Assembly (NCBI GenBank): GCA_045651745.1
Contig: JAZRSW010000067.1
Span: 1 to 51,188, forward strand
Direction of reading: 5' to 3'
Length of the DNA stretch: 51,188 nucleotides
Source of the DNA: UMGS172 sp045651745
GTDB lineage: Bacteria > Bacillota > Clostridia > Oscillospirales > Acutalibacteraceae
In this document: piece after piece, positions 1 through 8,490 of the stretch
Position numbering within the stretch: position 1 is the first letter of the stretch
Layout of the letters: every line of letters starts with the position of its first letter
Made by a program: the position numbers and the translations under genes
Notes under the pieces: generated by a model
Databases searched by the model: none
What the model was told of the DNA's origin: nothing
What the model saw: the letters and a program-made list of their open reading frames with translations, nothing else

Positions 1-184
1 CTTCTCGAAACGCTTCAAAAGCGTTTCGACGTACTACAATCATTATTGAAGCATTAACACACGTTTAAACGAAATAAAACGCAAAAAACAATCAATATTT
101 AATGGTGCAAAGGTCTATTTCGCATTTTGGCAAATCGGTTAAACAAAAAACTCCACTTAACATTAACAAATTTGTCATTTTATC
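1..184. other. Gene-free left edge with a strong hairpin
   Basis: No convincing gene lies here. Positions 6-28 form an almost perfect hairpin, CGAAACGCTT / AAGCGTTTCG with a 3-base loop. It has no U-run on either side, so it is not a clear intrinsic terminator and may be the tail of a feature outside the window. The rest is AT-rich sequence leading to the promoter at 185. Confidence 0.4.
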
Positions 185-213
185 TTGCACAAAACGTCAA
201 AATATGTTATACT
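185..213 (+). promoter_or_regulatory. Sigma-A promoter of the serine protease gene
   Basis: A -35 box TTGCAC (185-190) and a -10 box TATACT (208-213) are separated by 17 bp. Transcription would start near 220 and leave an untranslated leader of about 180 nt before the protease start at 399, which is unusually long. Confidence 0.6.
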
Positions 214-337
214 TATGGTATCTTAAAGCAGGGTGGCAAATCATATAATAAGTAAAACGCAATAGAACCGTCATCTTGTGTCACCTGGTTTGGTATGCTT
301 TACCCGCCAAATATTTTGTAACAAAGAGGTGTTTCCA

Positions 338-370
338 ATGTTTATTAAGAACAAAACTACTAAACAATAA
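338..370 (+). CDS. Possible 10-residue leader ORF (MFIKNKTTKQ)
   Basis: An ATG at 338 follows an AGAGGTG ribosome-site-like sequence (325-331) and opens an 11-codon frame that ends 28 bases before the protease start. It could be a leader peptide or chance. The only support is the spacing from the ribosome site and the long leader it sits in. Confidence 0.18.
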   Translation: MFIKNKTTKQ

Positions 371-398
371 AAAACACAGTATAACGAGGAGAACAATT

Positions 399-1454
399 AT
401 GAAAAAACGTATATTTATAAAGATAAAAAACGCATTATTAATATTAACTTTAATCGCAACCGTATTAGCAACAAGTAATTTAAACACATATGCCATAGTT
501 CCACCTGAAGATGCTATGCAGACTTATCAGGTGGAAACATTTACAGTTGTTTCAAAAAGTACAATTACAGGAGAAGTTTCTTCACGTGAATGTGACACAT
601 CTATTACAACTACCGCATTAAATAAAGGTCTTGCGACCGTTTCTACCCCTTCGTATAATGGTAATTTGCCATATACCGATAATATTGAAATAACCAATAG
701 TGACACAATTCCTCAACATATTATTGGTGATGATAACAGGCAAAGAATCTCAAATCCAAAAAATTCTTTTCCATATCGAGCAATATGTAGAATTATATCA
801 TATTGGGATGAAAATAATGATGGAGTTATTGATAACACAGTATCAGTTGGAACGGGATTTTTGGAAGGTCCAAGTGCAGTTGTTACTGCTGGTCATTGTA
901 TTTATGATGCTGAAAAGAAAAAGTGGTGCGAATATGCAGAAGTTATATTCGCACAAGATGGCCCCAATAGTGCTCCTTATGGTGTAATGTCATCCACTAC
1001 AATACATACAAGCGTGGCGTGGACACAAAGCGGTGATTGGAATCAAGATTGGGCTATCGTTGAAATTGAAGAAGAGATAGGCTACTCTACAGGATGGTTT
1101 GGAAAACTGTGGACAAGTGGTTCACTTGATAATACACAAATTAGGCTTACAGGTTATCCGGGTGATATTGCAACAAGTATCAATGACAAAAACAATAATA
1201 CAGTACAACACAAAGGCAAATATATGTGGACTTGCACAGGTAAGATTACAGATTCACTTTCGGCTCGTCTTGAATATGATGCGGATAATACGGGTGGTAT
1301 GAGTGGTGGTCCCGTTTATAATTCAGGAAATCAAGTTCTTGCAATCAATGCATATGAAGTAGAATATTCATCTGGTTCTACAACTTGGAGAGCTAACGGG
1401 GGAACGCGCATAACAGAATGGTTATATAATCTTCTTGAAGAATTTAGACCTTAG
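399..1454 (+). CDS. Secreted trypsin-fold serine protease (V8/glutamyl-endopeptidase type)
   Basis: Predicted secreted peptidase of the chymotrypsin/S1B fold. The frame opens further upstream, but the ATG at 399 is chosen: a GAGGAG site precedes it and the protein then begins with a good signal peptide (MKKRIF, hydrophobic stretch, cut near residue 30). The product is 351 residues. The catalytic triad is visible: His166 in TAGHC, Asp217 in DWAIVE and Ser302 in GGMSGGPVY. The N-terminal 120 residues may be a propeptide, as in glutamyl endopeptidases. The next gene, a lipoprotein, starts 14 bases downstream and is probably cotranscribed. Substrate specificity cannot be read from the sequence. 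The gene looks more AT-rich than most of the window. Confidence 0.88.
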   Translation: MKKRIFIKIKNALLILTLIATVLATSNLNTYAIVPPEDAMQTYQVETFTVVSKSTITGEVSSRECDTSITTTALNKGLATVSTPSYNGNLPYTDNIEITNSDTIPQHIIGDDNRQRISNPKNSFPYRAICRIISYWDENNDGVIDNTVSVGTGFLEGPSAVVTAGHCIYDAEKKKWCEYAEVIFAQDGPNSAPYGVMSSTTIHTSVAWTQSGDWNQDWAIVEIEEEIGYSTGWFGKLWTSGSLDNTQIRLTGYPGDIATSINDKNNNTVQHKGKYMWTCTGKITDSLSARLEYDADNTGGMSGGPVYNSGNQVLAINAYEVEYSSGSTTWRANGGTRITEWLYNLLEEFRP

Positions 1455-1468
1455 GGATGTGATTTTAT

Positions 1469-2167
1469 ATGCCGAAATTTTTGCAATGTGTTATAGTTTT
1501 ATGTGTATTTGTTACATCATTATCAGCTTGTAGTATAAAAAAAGACGATATATTTTCATCAATATCGTCAAACGAACAAATAAAAAATTCATCTGATATA
1601 AATAGTGATGCAATTTCATCACAAAGTCAAATTAATTCTGGCTTGACGAGCAACAATGAAATGCAAGAAGTGCAAACACAAGTAACGCGGATTTCCTCCT
1701 CTAAATTTTCGAATATTGAATCAGGATGTACCTATAAACAAATAATGAACATATTGGGAGCAAGCAAAGAGGATTTTGAAACAAACAAAAAAGTATATTT
1801 AGTTGATGAGGAAAATTTGTTTGTATTGAGATTTGAAAATATAAATGATGTTTGTGAAAAATCAGGCAAAGAAATGCTTGAAGAAACAAAATCAATTTAT
1901 CCGCCTTTAGAGTACAACGAACAAACAAAAAAACCATCAACTGTATATGGAATTATAATTGACGAGAAATTCATTTGCTGTATAGGTAATCTTAATTCAG
2001 AATTTTATGCATTGCTCACCATAAACGCAGAAGTTAAATTTGCAAATGGAGAAAAAGCTAATGGTGATGAGTTGAAAATTATGGATGGTGTGATTGTCAC
2101 ATATGACAGAATCTTATCATCAATGCCACCTCAATTATATTGCAATGAAATTACTATAATTCGTTAA
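1469..2167 (+). CDS. Small lipoprotein, possible SmpA/BamE-like domain
   Basis: 232-residue predicted lipoprotein. The signal peptide ends in a lipobox (LSAC, Cys21) and is followed by a Ser/Asn/Gln-rich linker to about residue 75. The folded part opens with SNIESGCTYKQIMNILG, which resembles the start of small lipoprotein domains of the SmpA/OmlA type; this match is by eye and weak. The start at 1469 has only a poor ribosome site (AGGGATGTG), consistent with coupling to the protease 14 bases upstream. A strong terminator follows at 2175. The function is unknown; an accessory or inhibitor role towards the neighbouring protease is guesswork. Confidence 0.75.
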   Translation: MPKFLQCVIVLCVFVTSLSACSIKKDDIFSSISSNEQIKNSSDINSDAISSQSQINSGLTSNNEMQEVQTQVTRISSSKFSNIESGCTYKQIMNILGASKEDFETNKKVYLVDEENLFVLRFENINDVCEKSGKEMLEETKSIYPPLEYNEQTKKPSTVYGIIIDEKFICCIGNLNSEFYALLTINAEVKFANGEKANGDELKIMDGVIVTYDRILSSMPPQLYCNEITIIR

Positions 2168-2174
2168 GTAAGAA

Positions 2175-2206
2175 AAACGGTTGGGGTAAAACCCAACCGT
2201 TTTTTG
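2175..2206 (+). terminator. Intrinsic terminator of the protease-lipoprotein unit
   Basis: Stem ACGGTTGGGGT / ACCCAACCGT with a short loop, followed by TTTTTT, eight bases after the lipoprotein stop codon. Confidence 0.85.
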
Positions 2207-2212
2207 TTGTTG

Positions 2213-2249
2213 CACAAATAAAACACTCCCCGGTATTTCTACCGAGGAG
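2213..2249 (-). terminator. Intrinsic terminator of gap
   Basis: On the minus strand a 10-bp stem with one G-T pair, CTCCTCGGTA / TACCGGGGAG, is followed by TGTTTTATTT. It lies about 25 bases past the gap stop codon. Confidence 0.75.
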
Positions 2250-2271
2250 GTTTTATGACTTTTAAAATCTA

Positions 2272-3303
2272 TTAGATTTCTGCGAAGTACTTAATGGTGC
2301 GAACCATCTGGCTGGTGTAGGAGTTCTCGTTATCATACCAAGAAACAACCTGTACCTCATAGAGGTCATCAGCAATCTTAGCAACCATAGTCTGAGTTGC
2401 ATCGAACAAAGAACCGAAACGCATACCGATAACGTCGGAAGAAACGATTTGGTCTTCATTGTAGCCGAAAGACTCAGAAGCAGCAGCCTTCATAGCAGCG
2501 TTGATGCCTTCCTTGGTTACGTCTGTACCCTTAACAACAGCGGTAAGGATAGTAGTAGAACCGGTAGCAACAGGAACACGCTGTGCAGAACCGATGAGCT
2601 TGCCGTTGAGTTCAGGAATAACAAGGCCGATAGCCTTTGCAGCACCGGTAGAGTTAGGAACGATGTTAGCAGCACCTGCACGTGCACGGCGGAGGTCACC
2701 CTTTCTGTGAGGACCGTCAAGAATCATCTGGTCGCCGGTGTAAGCGTGGATAGTGCTCATGATACCGCTCTGAATAGCAGCATAATCGTTCAATGCTTTA
2801 GCCATAGGAGCCAAGCAGTTGGTGGTGCAAGATGCAGCCGAAATGATAGTGTCATCCTTAGTGAGGATGTTTTCGTTTACGCTGTAAACGACAGTGGGAA
2901 GGTCATTGCCTGCGGGAGCAGAAATAACAACCTTTTTAGCGCCGGCATCGATGTGAGCCTGGCTCTTCTCTTTTGAGCAGTAGAAACCGGTACACTCAAG
3001 AACAACGTCTACACCGATTTCGCCCCAGGGAAGGTCCTTAGCGTCCTTCTCTGCGTAGATTTTAAGGGTCTTACCGTCAACTGTGATGGTGCCTGCTTCA
3101 TCGTCGGCAGAAACTGTGTGAAGATTCTCACCGATGTAACCGCAGTAACCGCCCTGTGCTGTATCATACTTAAGAAGATTAGCAAGCATAGAGGGTTTGG
3201 TAAGGTCGTTGATAGCTACTACATCGTAGCCCTCAGCACCAAACATCTGACGAAATGCGAGACGGCCGATACGACCGAATCCGTTAATAGCAACTTTAAC
3301 CAT
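2272..3303 (-). CDS. gap: Glyceraldehyde-3-phosphate dehydrogenase (type I, NAD)
   Basis: Glycolytic enzyme that oxidises and phosphorylates glyceraldehyde 3-phosphate to 1,3-bisphosphoglycerate. 343 residues, normal for the family. The NAD-binding Rossmann motif INGFGRIGR is at residues 6-14. Asp33 after the second strand fits NAD rather than NADP use. The active-site Cys159 lies in SAASCTTNCLAP and the catalytic His186 in MSTIHAYTGDQ. The C-terminal SWYDNENSYTSQM motif is intact. An AGGAGGT ribosome site lies 6 bases before the ATG. The gene is monocistronic, with its own promoter at 3337-3365 and its own terminator at 2213. It is not grouped with pgk or tpiA in this window. Confidence 0.98.
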   Translation of the reverse strand: MVKVAINGFGRIGRLAFRQMFGAEGYDVVAINDLTKPSMLANLLKYDTAQGGYCGYIGENLHTVSADDEAGTITVDGKTLKIYAEKDAKDLPWGEIGVDVVLECTGFYCSKEKSQAHIDAGAKKVVISAPAGNDLPTVVYSVNENILTKDDTIISAASCTTNCLAPMAKALNDYAAIQSGIMSTIHAYTGDQMILDGPHRKGDLRRARAGAANIVPNSTGAAKAIGLVIPELNGKLIGSAQRVPVATGSTTILTAVVKGTDVTKEGINAAMKAAASESFGYNEDQIVSSDVIGMRFGSLFDATQTMVAKIADDLYEVQVVSWYDNENSYTSQMVRTIKYFAEI

Positions 3304-3336
3304 TGGTAGTTACCTCCTAAAAATAATTGCAATAGT

Positions 3337-3365
3337 ATTCTATACTAATTTGTCCCATTTTTCAA
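3337..3365 (-). promoter_or_regulatory. Sigma-A promoter of gap
   Basis: On the minus strand TTGAAA (3360-3365), a 17-bp spacer and TAGAAT (3337-3342). The start point would be near 3330, giving a short leader. Confidence 0.75.
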
Positions 3366-3427
3366 GTACTTTGTTTATTTTTTAACGACTTTTTAAAAAA
3401 TATTTCAAAAAATTTTTTCAGCAAGAG

Positions 3428-3467
3428 CAAAATATATAAAACGCCGTACAAAACCATACGGCGTTTT
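3428..3467 (-). terminator. Terminator of the flavoprotein-deacetylase operon
   Basis: A perfect 11-bp stem, AAAACGCCGTA / TACGGCGTTTT, with an 8-base loop. On the minus strand it runs into a T-rich tail. It lies between the last deacetylase gene and the gap promoter. Confidence 0.8.
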
Positions 3468-3507
3468 AGAAGTTTTGACAAAGTCATTTATGTAATATTT
3501 TTTTTAA

Positions 3508-4476
3508 TCAGTTATATTTAACCGTTCCGTCGGGTTGCTTGCTGATTTTGTTGATATATTTTCCTTTGGGAAGGCTGTTATAGTCGATACCACGCAATTC
3601 CAAGAGTTCCGACAACGTACAGAATCTATATCCCTTCGCATAAAGTGTCGGCAAAGCAAGACTTAAACCGTCGGCAGTAACACAGTTTGTGTTGGTCGAA
3701 TGCATACCGATTATAGCGCCGTCGCACAAATCGGTTTCCGTAAGTTTTTGTGCTATTTCCTCTTTGGTTGCGCTTCCGCCCGCATAATCACCAAAGCCCA
3801 TAACACATCTTATTGCAGGCATATTAAGTCCGCTCAGCACACTCCACATATAACTGCTTTGAGAGAACCCGCCTGCGCGGAAGAACTTATTTGTGACGTT
3901 GAGTTCTTGTTTTAGTAACTCATTCATATCGACAATCTCGGTCTGCACCTCATCAAAGGTTAATGAATCCATTTTTTTATGGTTATATGAGTGACTGGCA
4001 ACCTCACAACCGTGGTCAAGAACATACTGCGGTAATACCGCTCCCCGTGTAGAAAGTGCACCGCCCGTAAAGAAAAACGTGCCTTTACCGTAATACTGCT
4101 CCAAAACATCAACAATTTTGGTTGTAGCATTATCATTTGCATCAGTAAATCCCGGTCCATCATCAAAAGTGAATGCAATAAGTTTAAAATCTTCAGGATG
4201 CAAACGCCATTCGCTTTCGGTATACTCGCGCGAAGGTTTTGAAGATACCGTCTCTGACGAAGTTTGCGAGGATTGGTTTTGGGATGAAACAACCTGCGAA
4301 GACTGATTTTCGGACGAAACGTTTTGCGAAGCGCTCGACGGGCTTGATGATGTTGTTTCGGTAACGCTTGTATCGGCTGTCATACTCATACTACTTCCTT
4401 TATCGTGATTATCGCCTTTACATGAAACGGTCAAAACAAACATCATGCAAAGTAAAATTGCTATCAGTTTTTTCAT
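3508..4476 (-). CDS. NodB-type polysaccharide deacetylase lipoprotein (copy 2)
   Basis: Membrane-anchored carbohydrate deacetylase (carbohydrate esterase family 4 type), 322 residues, likely acting on peptidoglycan or another wall glycan. The lipobox is LTVSC (Cys19). Residues 28-86 are a Ser/Thr/Gln-rich stalk with near-repeats of SSQNQSSQ. The NodB domain begins at about 95. Motif 1 TFDDGP is at 103-108, the metal-binding histidines His162 and His166 are in SHSYNH, and the late motif is GMHST with His259. Motif 3, usually R-x-P-x-G, reads FRAGGF here, so Arg200 is kept but the proline is lost. The next gene upstream is a paralogue, 51 bases away, and a terminator follows at 3467. Confidence 0.9.
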   Translation of the reverse strand: MKKLIAILLCMMFVLTVSCKGDNHDKGSSMSMTADTSVTETTSSSPSSASQNVSSENQSSQVVSSQNQSSQTSSETVSSKPSREYTESEWRLHPEDFKLIAFTFDDGPGFTDANDNATTKIVDVLEQYYGKGTFFFTGGALSTRGAVLPQYVLDHGCEVASHSYNHKKMDSLTFDEVQTEIVDMNELLKQELNVTNKFFRAGGFSQSSYMWSVLSGLNMPAIRCVMGFGDYAGGSATKEEIAQKLTETDLCDGAIIGMHSTNTNCVTADGLSLALPTLYAKGYRFCTLSELLELRGIDYNSLPKGKYINKISKQPDGTVKYN

Positions 4477-4527
4477 AATCCACCATCTCTTTTAAACCAC
4501 TTTGATTTGCTATTAACCAAATATGTA

Positions 4528-5520
4528 CTAATTGCTAAAAATATATCCCTTTTCGAGATTATATCCATTTATCCCCTTATCGCGAGGGATACTTTCGTAT
4601 TCTACACCTCTTAACTCAAAGAGTTCCGAAAGTGTGCAAAAGCGGTAGCCTTGACTGTAAAGTTCAGAGCATATTTTTTCTAATGCTGCTGCGGTAGTAG
4701 AATTTGTACTGTGCATAAGCACGATAGCACCGTCGTACGCGTTGTTTATAACGGCATCTTCTATCTGTTGCTGTGTTGTTGCTTTGTTCCAGTCGTTAGT
4801 TGCAACGGTAGTATCTCTTATAATACAAGGCAGACCTAACTCTGTACAAGCCTGATATACGGCGGCGTTGGTATGAACGCCCGACGGACGCAACCATTTC
4901 ATAGTTATGCCAAGTTGCTGATAAACAAGATCCTGACACCTTTTAAAATCTGCTTTGTTTTGTTCGGCAGTCCAGGTTGTGCCGACAGCGTCGGTTGAAA
5001 CACTGCGGTGCTCGTATGTATGATTACCAAGTTCAAAACCGTTTTGAACTGCGTAACTTAAAAGTGTAGCGCCCTTTGAGTTGAGTGTTTGACCTACGAC
5101 AAACAAAGTTCCTGCACCCTCATATTTATTCAATGTTTTAACGATAGTCACAGTCGAGTTGCTATTAGCGTTTGAATGTGACGGTGCATCGTCAAAAGTA
5201 AGGGCAATTAATTTATAGTTTTCGGGGTTTAATTTCCAATCGGGCACTTTTATTTCCTCCTCACTGCTTGTAACCGATGAAGAAGTTACTGTCGAACTTA
5301 TGACCGAAGATGAGTTAACTTTAGAACTCGTTGTACTGTTAACAGATGATGAACCGACAGTAGAACTTGTCACTGTTTCTTTAGAAGAATTTGCCGACTC
5401 CTGCTGACTTGAAGTAACTCCAACATCAGAGCCTGAAGACACTGTTTCTTTTGTACCGCAAGCAACTGCACATACCATAAAGCACATACATACCAAAACT
5501 GCAAATATACGCTTTTTCAT
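4528..5520 (-). CDS. NodB-type polysaccharide deacetylase lipoprotein (copy 1)
   Basis: 330-residue paralogue of the following gene with the same design: lipobox AVAC (Cys21), a Ser/Thr/Val stalk to about residue 88, then a NodB domain. Motif 1 is TFDDAP (108-113), with the usual glycine replaced by alanine. Metal ligands His167 and His171 lie in NHTYEH, motif 3 is the more canonical LRPSG (Arg211, Pro212), and the final motif is LMHST with His270. A GGGGGAAAG ribosome site precedes the ATG. It starts 13 bases after the flavoprotein gene, so cotranscription is likely. The two copies keep different canonical residues, which suggests different substrates or pH optima; this is inference. Confidence 0.9.
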   Translation of the reverse strand: MKKRIFAVLVCMCFMVCAVACGTKETVSSGSDVGVTSSQQESANSSKETVTSSTVGSSSVNSTTSSKVNSSSVISSTVTSSSVTSSEEEIKVPDWKLNPENYKLIALTFDDAPSHSNANSNSTVTIVKTLNKYEGAGTLFVVGQTLNSKGATLLSYAVQNGFELGNHTYEHRSVSTDAVGTTWTAEQNKADFKRCQDLVYQQLGITMKWLRPSGVHTNAAVYQACTELGLPCIIRDTTVATNDWNKATTQQQIEDAVINNAYDGAIVLMHSTNSTTAAALEKICSELYSQGYRFCTLSELFELRGVEYESIPRDKGINGYNLEKGYIFSN

Positions 5521-5533
5521 ACACTTTCCCCCA

Positions 5534-7111
5534 TCAAACTTGATTTATTTCATTTATAATAATCTCGGCGGTTTTAAGTCCGTCAACCGCCGCTGAGGTT
5601 ATTCCACCGGCATATCCTGCACCTTCACCCGAGGGGTAAAGTCCCATTATTGAAGCCTGACCGTTTTCATTTCTTATAATTCTAATCGGCGATGAACTTC
5701 TTGTTTCGGGTGCTGTTAATATAGCGTTAGGCGAGGCAAAACCTTTAATTTTGCGGTCAAATAAAACTATACCTTCGCGAAGTGACTCGGTTACGAATTT
5801 CGGTAAAACTTTGCCTATCTCCCCAAATGTAACGCCCGACTTTGCGGTCGGTACAACACTCCCGTCAGCCTTGCCTATCCCCAAAAAGTCACCTAAACTT
5901 TGGCTTACGGGTAAACCCTTGCCAACCTCAAATGCTTTTTGTTCTATTTTCTGTTGAAAATACATTCCGTCAAGAGCGTCGCCCTTAAAATAATCCTCAA
6001 TATGTACGTCGCAGAGTACCGCGGAGTTGGCATTTCTGCCGTCACGGGCATTGTTACTCATTCCGTTTACGGCAACTCTGCCCTTTTCGCTTGAGGCGTT
6101 AACCACCTCACCACCCGGACACATACAAAATGTAAACACACCGCGACCGTTTGATGCACGTTCTGCCAACTTATAGTCTGCCGCACCCAAGTTAGTGTGA
6201 CCGGCAAACTGTCCGTACTGTGCCGAATTTATCATTTGTTGTGAATGTTCAATTCTCGCACCCACTGCAAAGGGTTTCGGTTGCATTATAATGCCCATTT
6301 TTTGAAGCATCAAAAACGTATCCCTTGCCGAGTGACCGATACTCAATAAAACGCGGTCACAGTCAAACTCTTTTACACCGTTTGGCGTTTCGGCGGTAAC
6401 CGATTTTACGCGTGTGCCGTCAGTGTTGATTTTAGTCAGTTTGTGGCAAAACAACACCTCACCGCCAAGGCGTATGATTTCCTCGCGAATAGATTTTACC
6501 ACACGCACCAAAACGTCTGTTCCGATATGAGGTTTAGCATCGTATAAAATATTTTCACCCGCGCCGTGACTCGAGAATATTTCCAAAACGGCACGAATTC
6601 GTTTATCCTTAATACCCGTGTTAAGTTTGCCGTCGGAAAAAGTTCCTGCACCGCCCTCACCAAACTGAATATTAGAATTTTCGTCTAAATCATTGGTTTC
6701 GAAAAAGCGGTTGACATCGGCAACACGGCTGTCAACATCACGTCCACGTTCTAAAACAATCGGACAAAGACCTGCCTTGGCTAAACTCAAACTCGCAAAC
6801 ATACCGCAAGGGCCAAAACCCACCACTACGGGACGTTTATGCTGACCGCTTACGGTTTTAAACTGATAGGGATGCTTTGAAAAACTTTCTGCATCCTTTA
6901 TTTTGAGTTTGCGAAGCACTTTTTGGTCATTATCGGTTTCTAGCAAAAATGCACAGTTGAATGTTATATTATCTTTTTTGCGGGCATCAATTGCCTTTTT
7001 ATAAAGTTCTACCGACTTAATACCGTCAATCCTTAAAACCTTGATAACTTCTGATTTCAGATTTTTAAAATCGGTATCAAGTGGCATTTTTATATTTCTT
7101 ACTATCAGCAT
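5534..7111 (-). CDS. FAD-dependent dehydrogenase-like protein (COG2509 type)
   Basis: 525-residue cytoplasmic flavoprotein of the widespread but poorly characterised 'NAD(FAD)-utilizing dehydrogenase' group. After an N-terminal domain of about 90 residues the dinucleotide motif VVVGFGPCGMFAS lies near residues 95-107. The C-terminal FAD signature is YPSGEGAGYAGGI. I chose the ATG at 7111 over an upstream one at 7165: it overlaps the previous stop codon as ATGCTGA, typical of translational coupling, and it matches the usual family start (MLIVRNI). The physiological reaction is not known. Its pairing with the HI0933-type flavoprotein upstream suggests related redox chemistry. Confidence 0.88.
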   Translation of the reverse strand: MLIVRNIKMPLDTDFKNLKSEVIKVLRIDGIKSVELYKKAIDARKKDNITFNCAFLLETDNDQKVLRKLKIKDAESFSKHPYQFKTVSGQHKRPVVVGFGPCGMFASLSLAKAGLCPIVLERGRDVDSRVADVNRFFETNDLDENSNIQFGEGGAGTFSDGKLNTGIKDKRIRAVLEIFSSHGAGENILYDAKPHIGTDVLVRVVKSIREEIIRLGGEVLFCHKLTKINTDGTRVKSVTAETPNGVKEFDCDRVLLSIGHSARDTFLMLQKMGIIMQPKPFAVGARIEHSQQMINSAQYGQFAGHTNLGAADYKLAERASNGRGVFTFCMCPGGEVVNASSEKGRVAVNGMSNNARDGRNANSAVLCDVHIEDYFKGDALDGMYFQQKIEQKAFEVGKGLPVSQSLGDFLGIGKADGSVVPTAKSGVTFGEIGKVLPKFVTESLREGIVLFDRKIKGFASPNAILTAPETRSSSPIRIIRNENGQASIMGLYPSGEGAGYAGGITSAAVDGLKTAEIIINEINQV

Positions 7112-8319
7112 TGTTCTAAATAATCCTTTAACCCCAATGCCGCCGTGAAGCCCGACGCCCAACAAAATGCCAAGTTAAACCCACCGCAGTCACCGTCAAC
7201 ATTCAAAACCTCGCCGACTGCAAACAATCCCTTGGCTTTTTTGGACATACAACTGTCAAAAAACTGCGAAGTTTGAGCGCCACCTGCAGTAACCTGCGCA
7301 TTTTCAAACCCTGTTGTACCTGTGACCTTGAATTTCCAGTTTTTAAGTGTCACGGCTGTTTTTTGAGCAGTTTTTTCAGTAATTTCTCGGCATTGTGAAT
7401 TAATATCCAACCCCAATGACTTCAAAACAACCTGACCTAAACGCTTATTTAAGAACCCTATGAACAATTCACTCAAAGGTCGATTACCAAAAGCATCTGC
7501 CCGACGTAAAATTTCGGTTTTAATTTCGGTTTCGGTCATATCCGGCAAAACATCGAGCGAAACCGTTGCATTTTCACCCTCTGCAAAACGTGAAACCTGC
7601 AAAACCGGAGGACCCGACAAACCGTAATCACAAAACAGTACCTCGCCAAACTCACAACGCGTGCCTATATTCGACGAAAGGGTAACATTTGCCATTACCT
7701 TAATGCCCTTTAACTGACGGACAATTTCGGGGGTTGTTTTAATTTGAACGATTGACGGGAAAACTTTTTCGATTTTATGCCCCATAGATTTTAAAATTGT
7801 ATATCCGTCGACAGAACCTAACTTTCCGCCTGCCTGACCGCCTGTTGCTACGACAACAGTACGGCAAACCGTTTCCTTACCGCCCCAAAAAACCGAAAAA
7901 CCGTCAGCCAAACGCTTAACCTCGGTCACTTTTGTATTTAAAACGATTTTAACACCTAATTCCTCGGCACGAAAACGCAAAGAATCTACTACCGAACCTG
8001 CTTGTAATGATTTTGGGTATACTTTGCCCTCCTCTAACTCGCAAAACAGTACGCCCAAGGCATCAAAGAAGGATTTTTGAGCATCAAAATCGAAATTATT
8101 AATAATACGCTCGGCAAAATCGCTGTCGCCGTGATAACGTGAAGCATTCAAGTCAATATTTGAAATATTGCACCGACCATTACCGGTGACCAACAGTTTT
8201 TTACCTACGCGGTCACTGCTTTCAAGCACAGTAACCTCTGATTTTGGGCTAATTTCCTTTAATTTCACCGCAGTCATCAATCCTGCGGCACCACCGCCGA
8301 TTATCACTGTATCCGTCAT
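7105..8319 (-). CDS. HI0933-family flavoprotein (BaiN/RdsA type), copy 1
   Basis: 404-residue NAD(P)/FAD-dependent oxidoreductase of the HI0933 family. The FAD motif VIIGGGAAGLMTA is at the N-terminus, followed by the family signature TGNGRCNIS at about residue 46. The C-terminal FAD-contact block reads GLFAVGEVLNVDGDCGGFN. Members include BaiN, linked to bile acid dehydroxylation, but most have no proven reaction, so no substrate is assigned. AGGTGA precedes the ATG. It is first in an operon behind a strong promoter (8349-8377) and overlaps the next gene by 7 bases. A paralogue lies at 16125-17363. Confidence 0.9.
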   Translation of the reverse strand: MTDTVIIGGGAAGLMTAVKLKEISPKSEVTVLESSDRVGKKLLVTGNGRCNISNIDLNASRYHGDSDFAERIINNFDFDAQKSFFDALGVLFCELEEGKVYPKSLQAGSVVDSLRFRAEELGVKIVLNTKVTEVKRLADGFSVFWGGKETVCRTVVVATGGQAGGKLGSVDGYTILKSMGHKIEKVFPSIVQIKTTPEIVRQLKGIKVMANVTLSSNIGTRCEFGEVLFCDYGLSGPPVLQVSRFAEGENATVSLDVLPDMTETEIKTEILRRADAFGNRPLSELFIGFLNKRLGQVVLKSLGLDINSQCREITEKTAQKTAVTLKNWKFKVTGTTGFENAQVTAGGAQTSQFFDSCMSKKAKGLFAVGEVLNVDGDCGGFNLAFCWASGFTAALGLKDYLEQC

Positions 8320-8348
8320 ACTTCACCTACTTACAATTATTCAGAAAT

Positions 8349-8377
8349 ATTATACACTTAAATTCCTTTCAAGTCAA
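8349..8377 (-). promoter_or_regulatory. Sigma-A promoter of the flavoprotein-deacetylase operon
   Basis: Minus strand TTGACT (8372-8377), 17-bp spacer, perfect TATAAT (8349-8354), about 30 bases before the first start codon. Confidence 0.8.
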
Positions 8378-8396
8378 ATATTTATAAATTTAAATA

Positions 8397-8438
8397 CGAA
8401 CCGCCGCCGTACTGAAATTTCAGCACAGCGGCGGCTCG
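8397..8438 (-). terminator. GC-rich hairpin after the noc-like gene
   Basis: Outer stem CCGCCGC (8401-8407) / GCGGCGG (8428-8434) enclosing the palindrome CTGAAATTTCAG. It lies about 55 bases past the noc-like stop codon. The flank on the minus strand is AT-rich but lacks a clean U-run, so the terminator role is probable, not certain. Confidence 0.55.
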
Positions 8439-8490
8439 TTGTATGGGGATGAATATGGGTGGGCAAATTAGGAAAGGACTTTTGAGAAAA

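Noticed and set aside
1..30. Intrinsic terminator at the left edge
   Set aside because: Strong stem but no U-run on either strand; left as an unexplained hairpin.
2449..2976. 175-codon frame on the plus strand opposite gap
   Set aside because: It is antisense to a fully conserved enzyme, has no ribosome site, and its low-complexity Ser/Thr/Val composition is what the reverse frame of gap gives.
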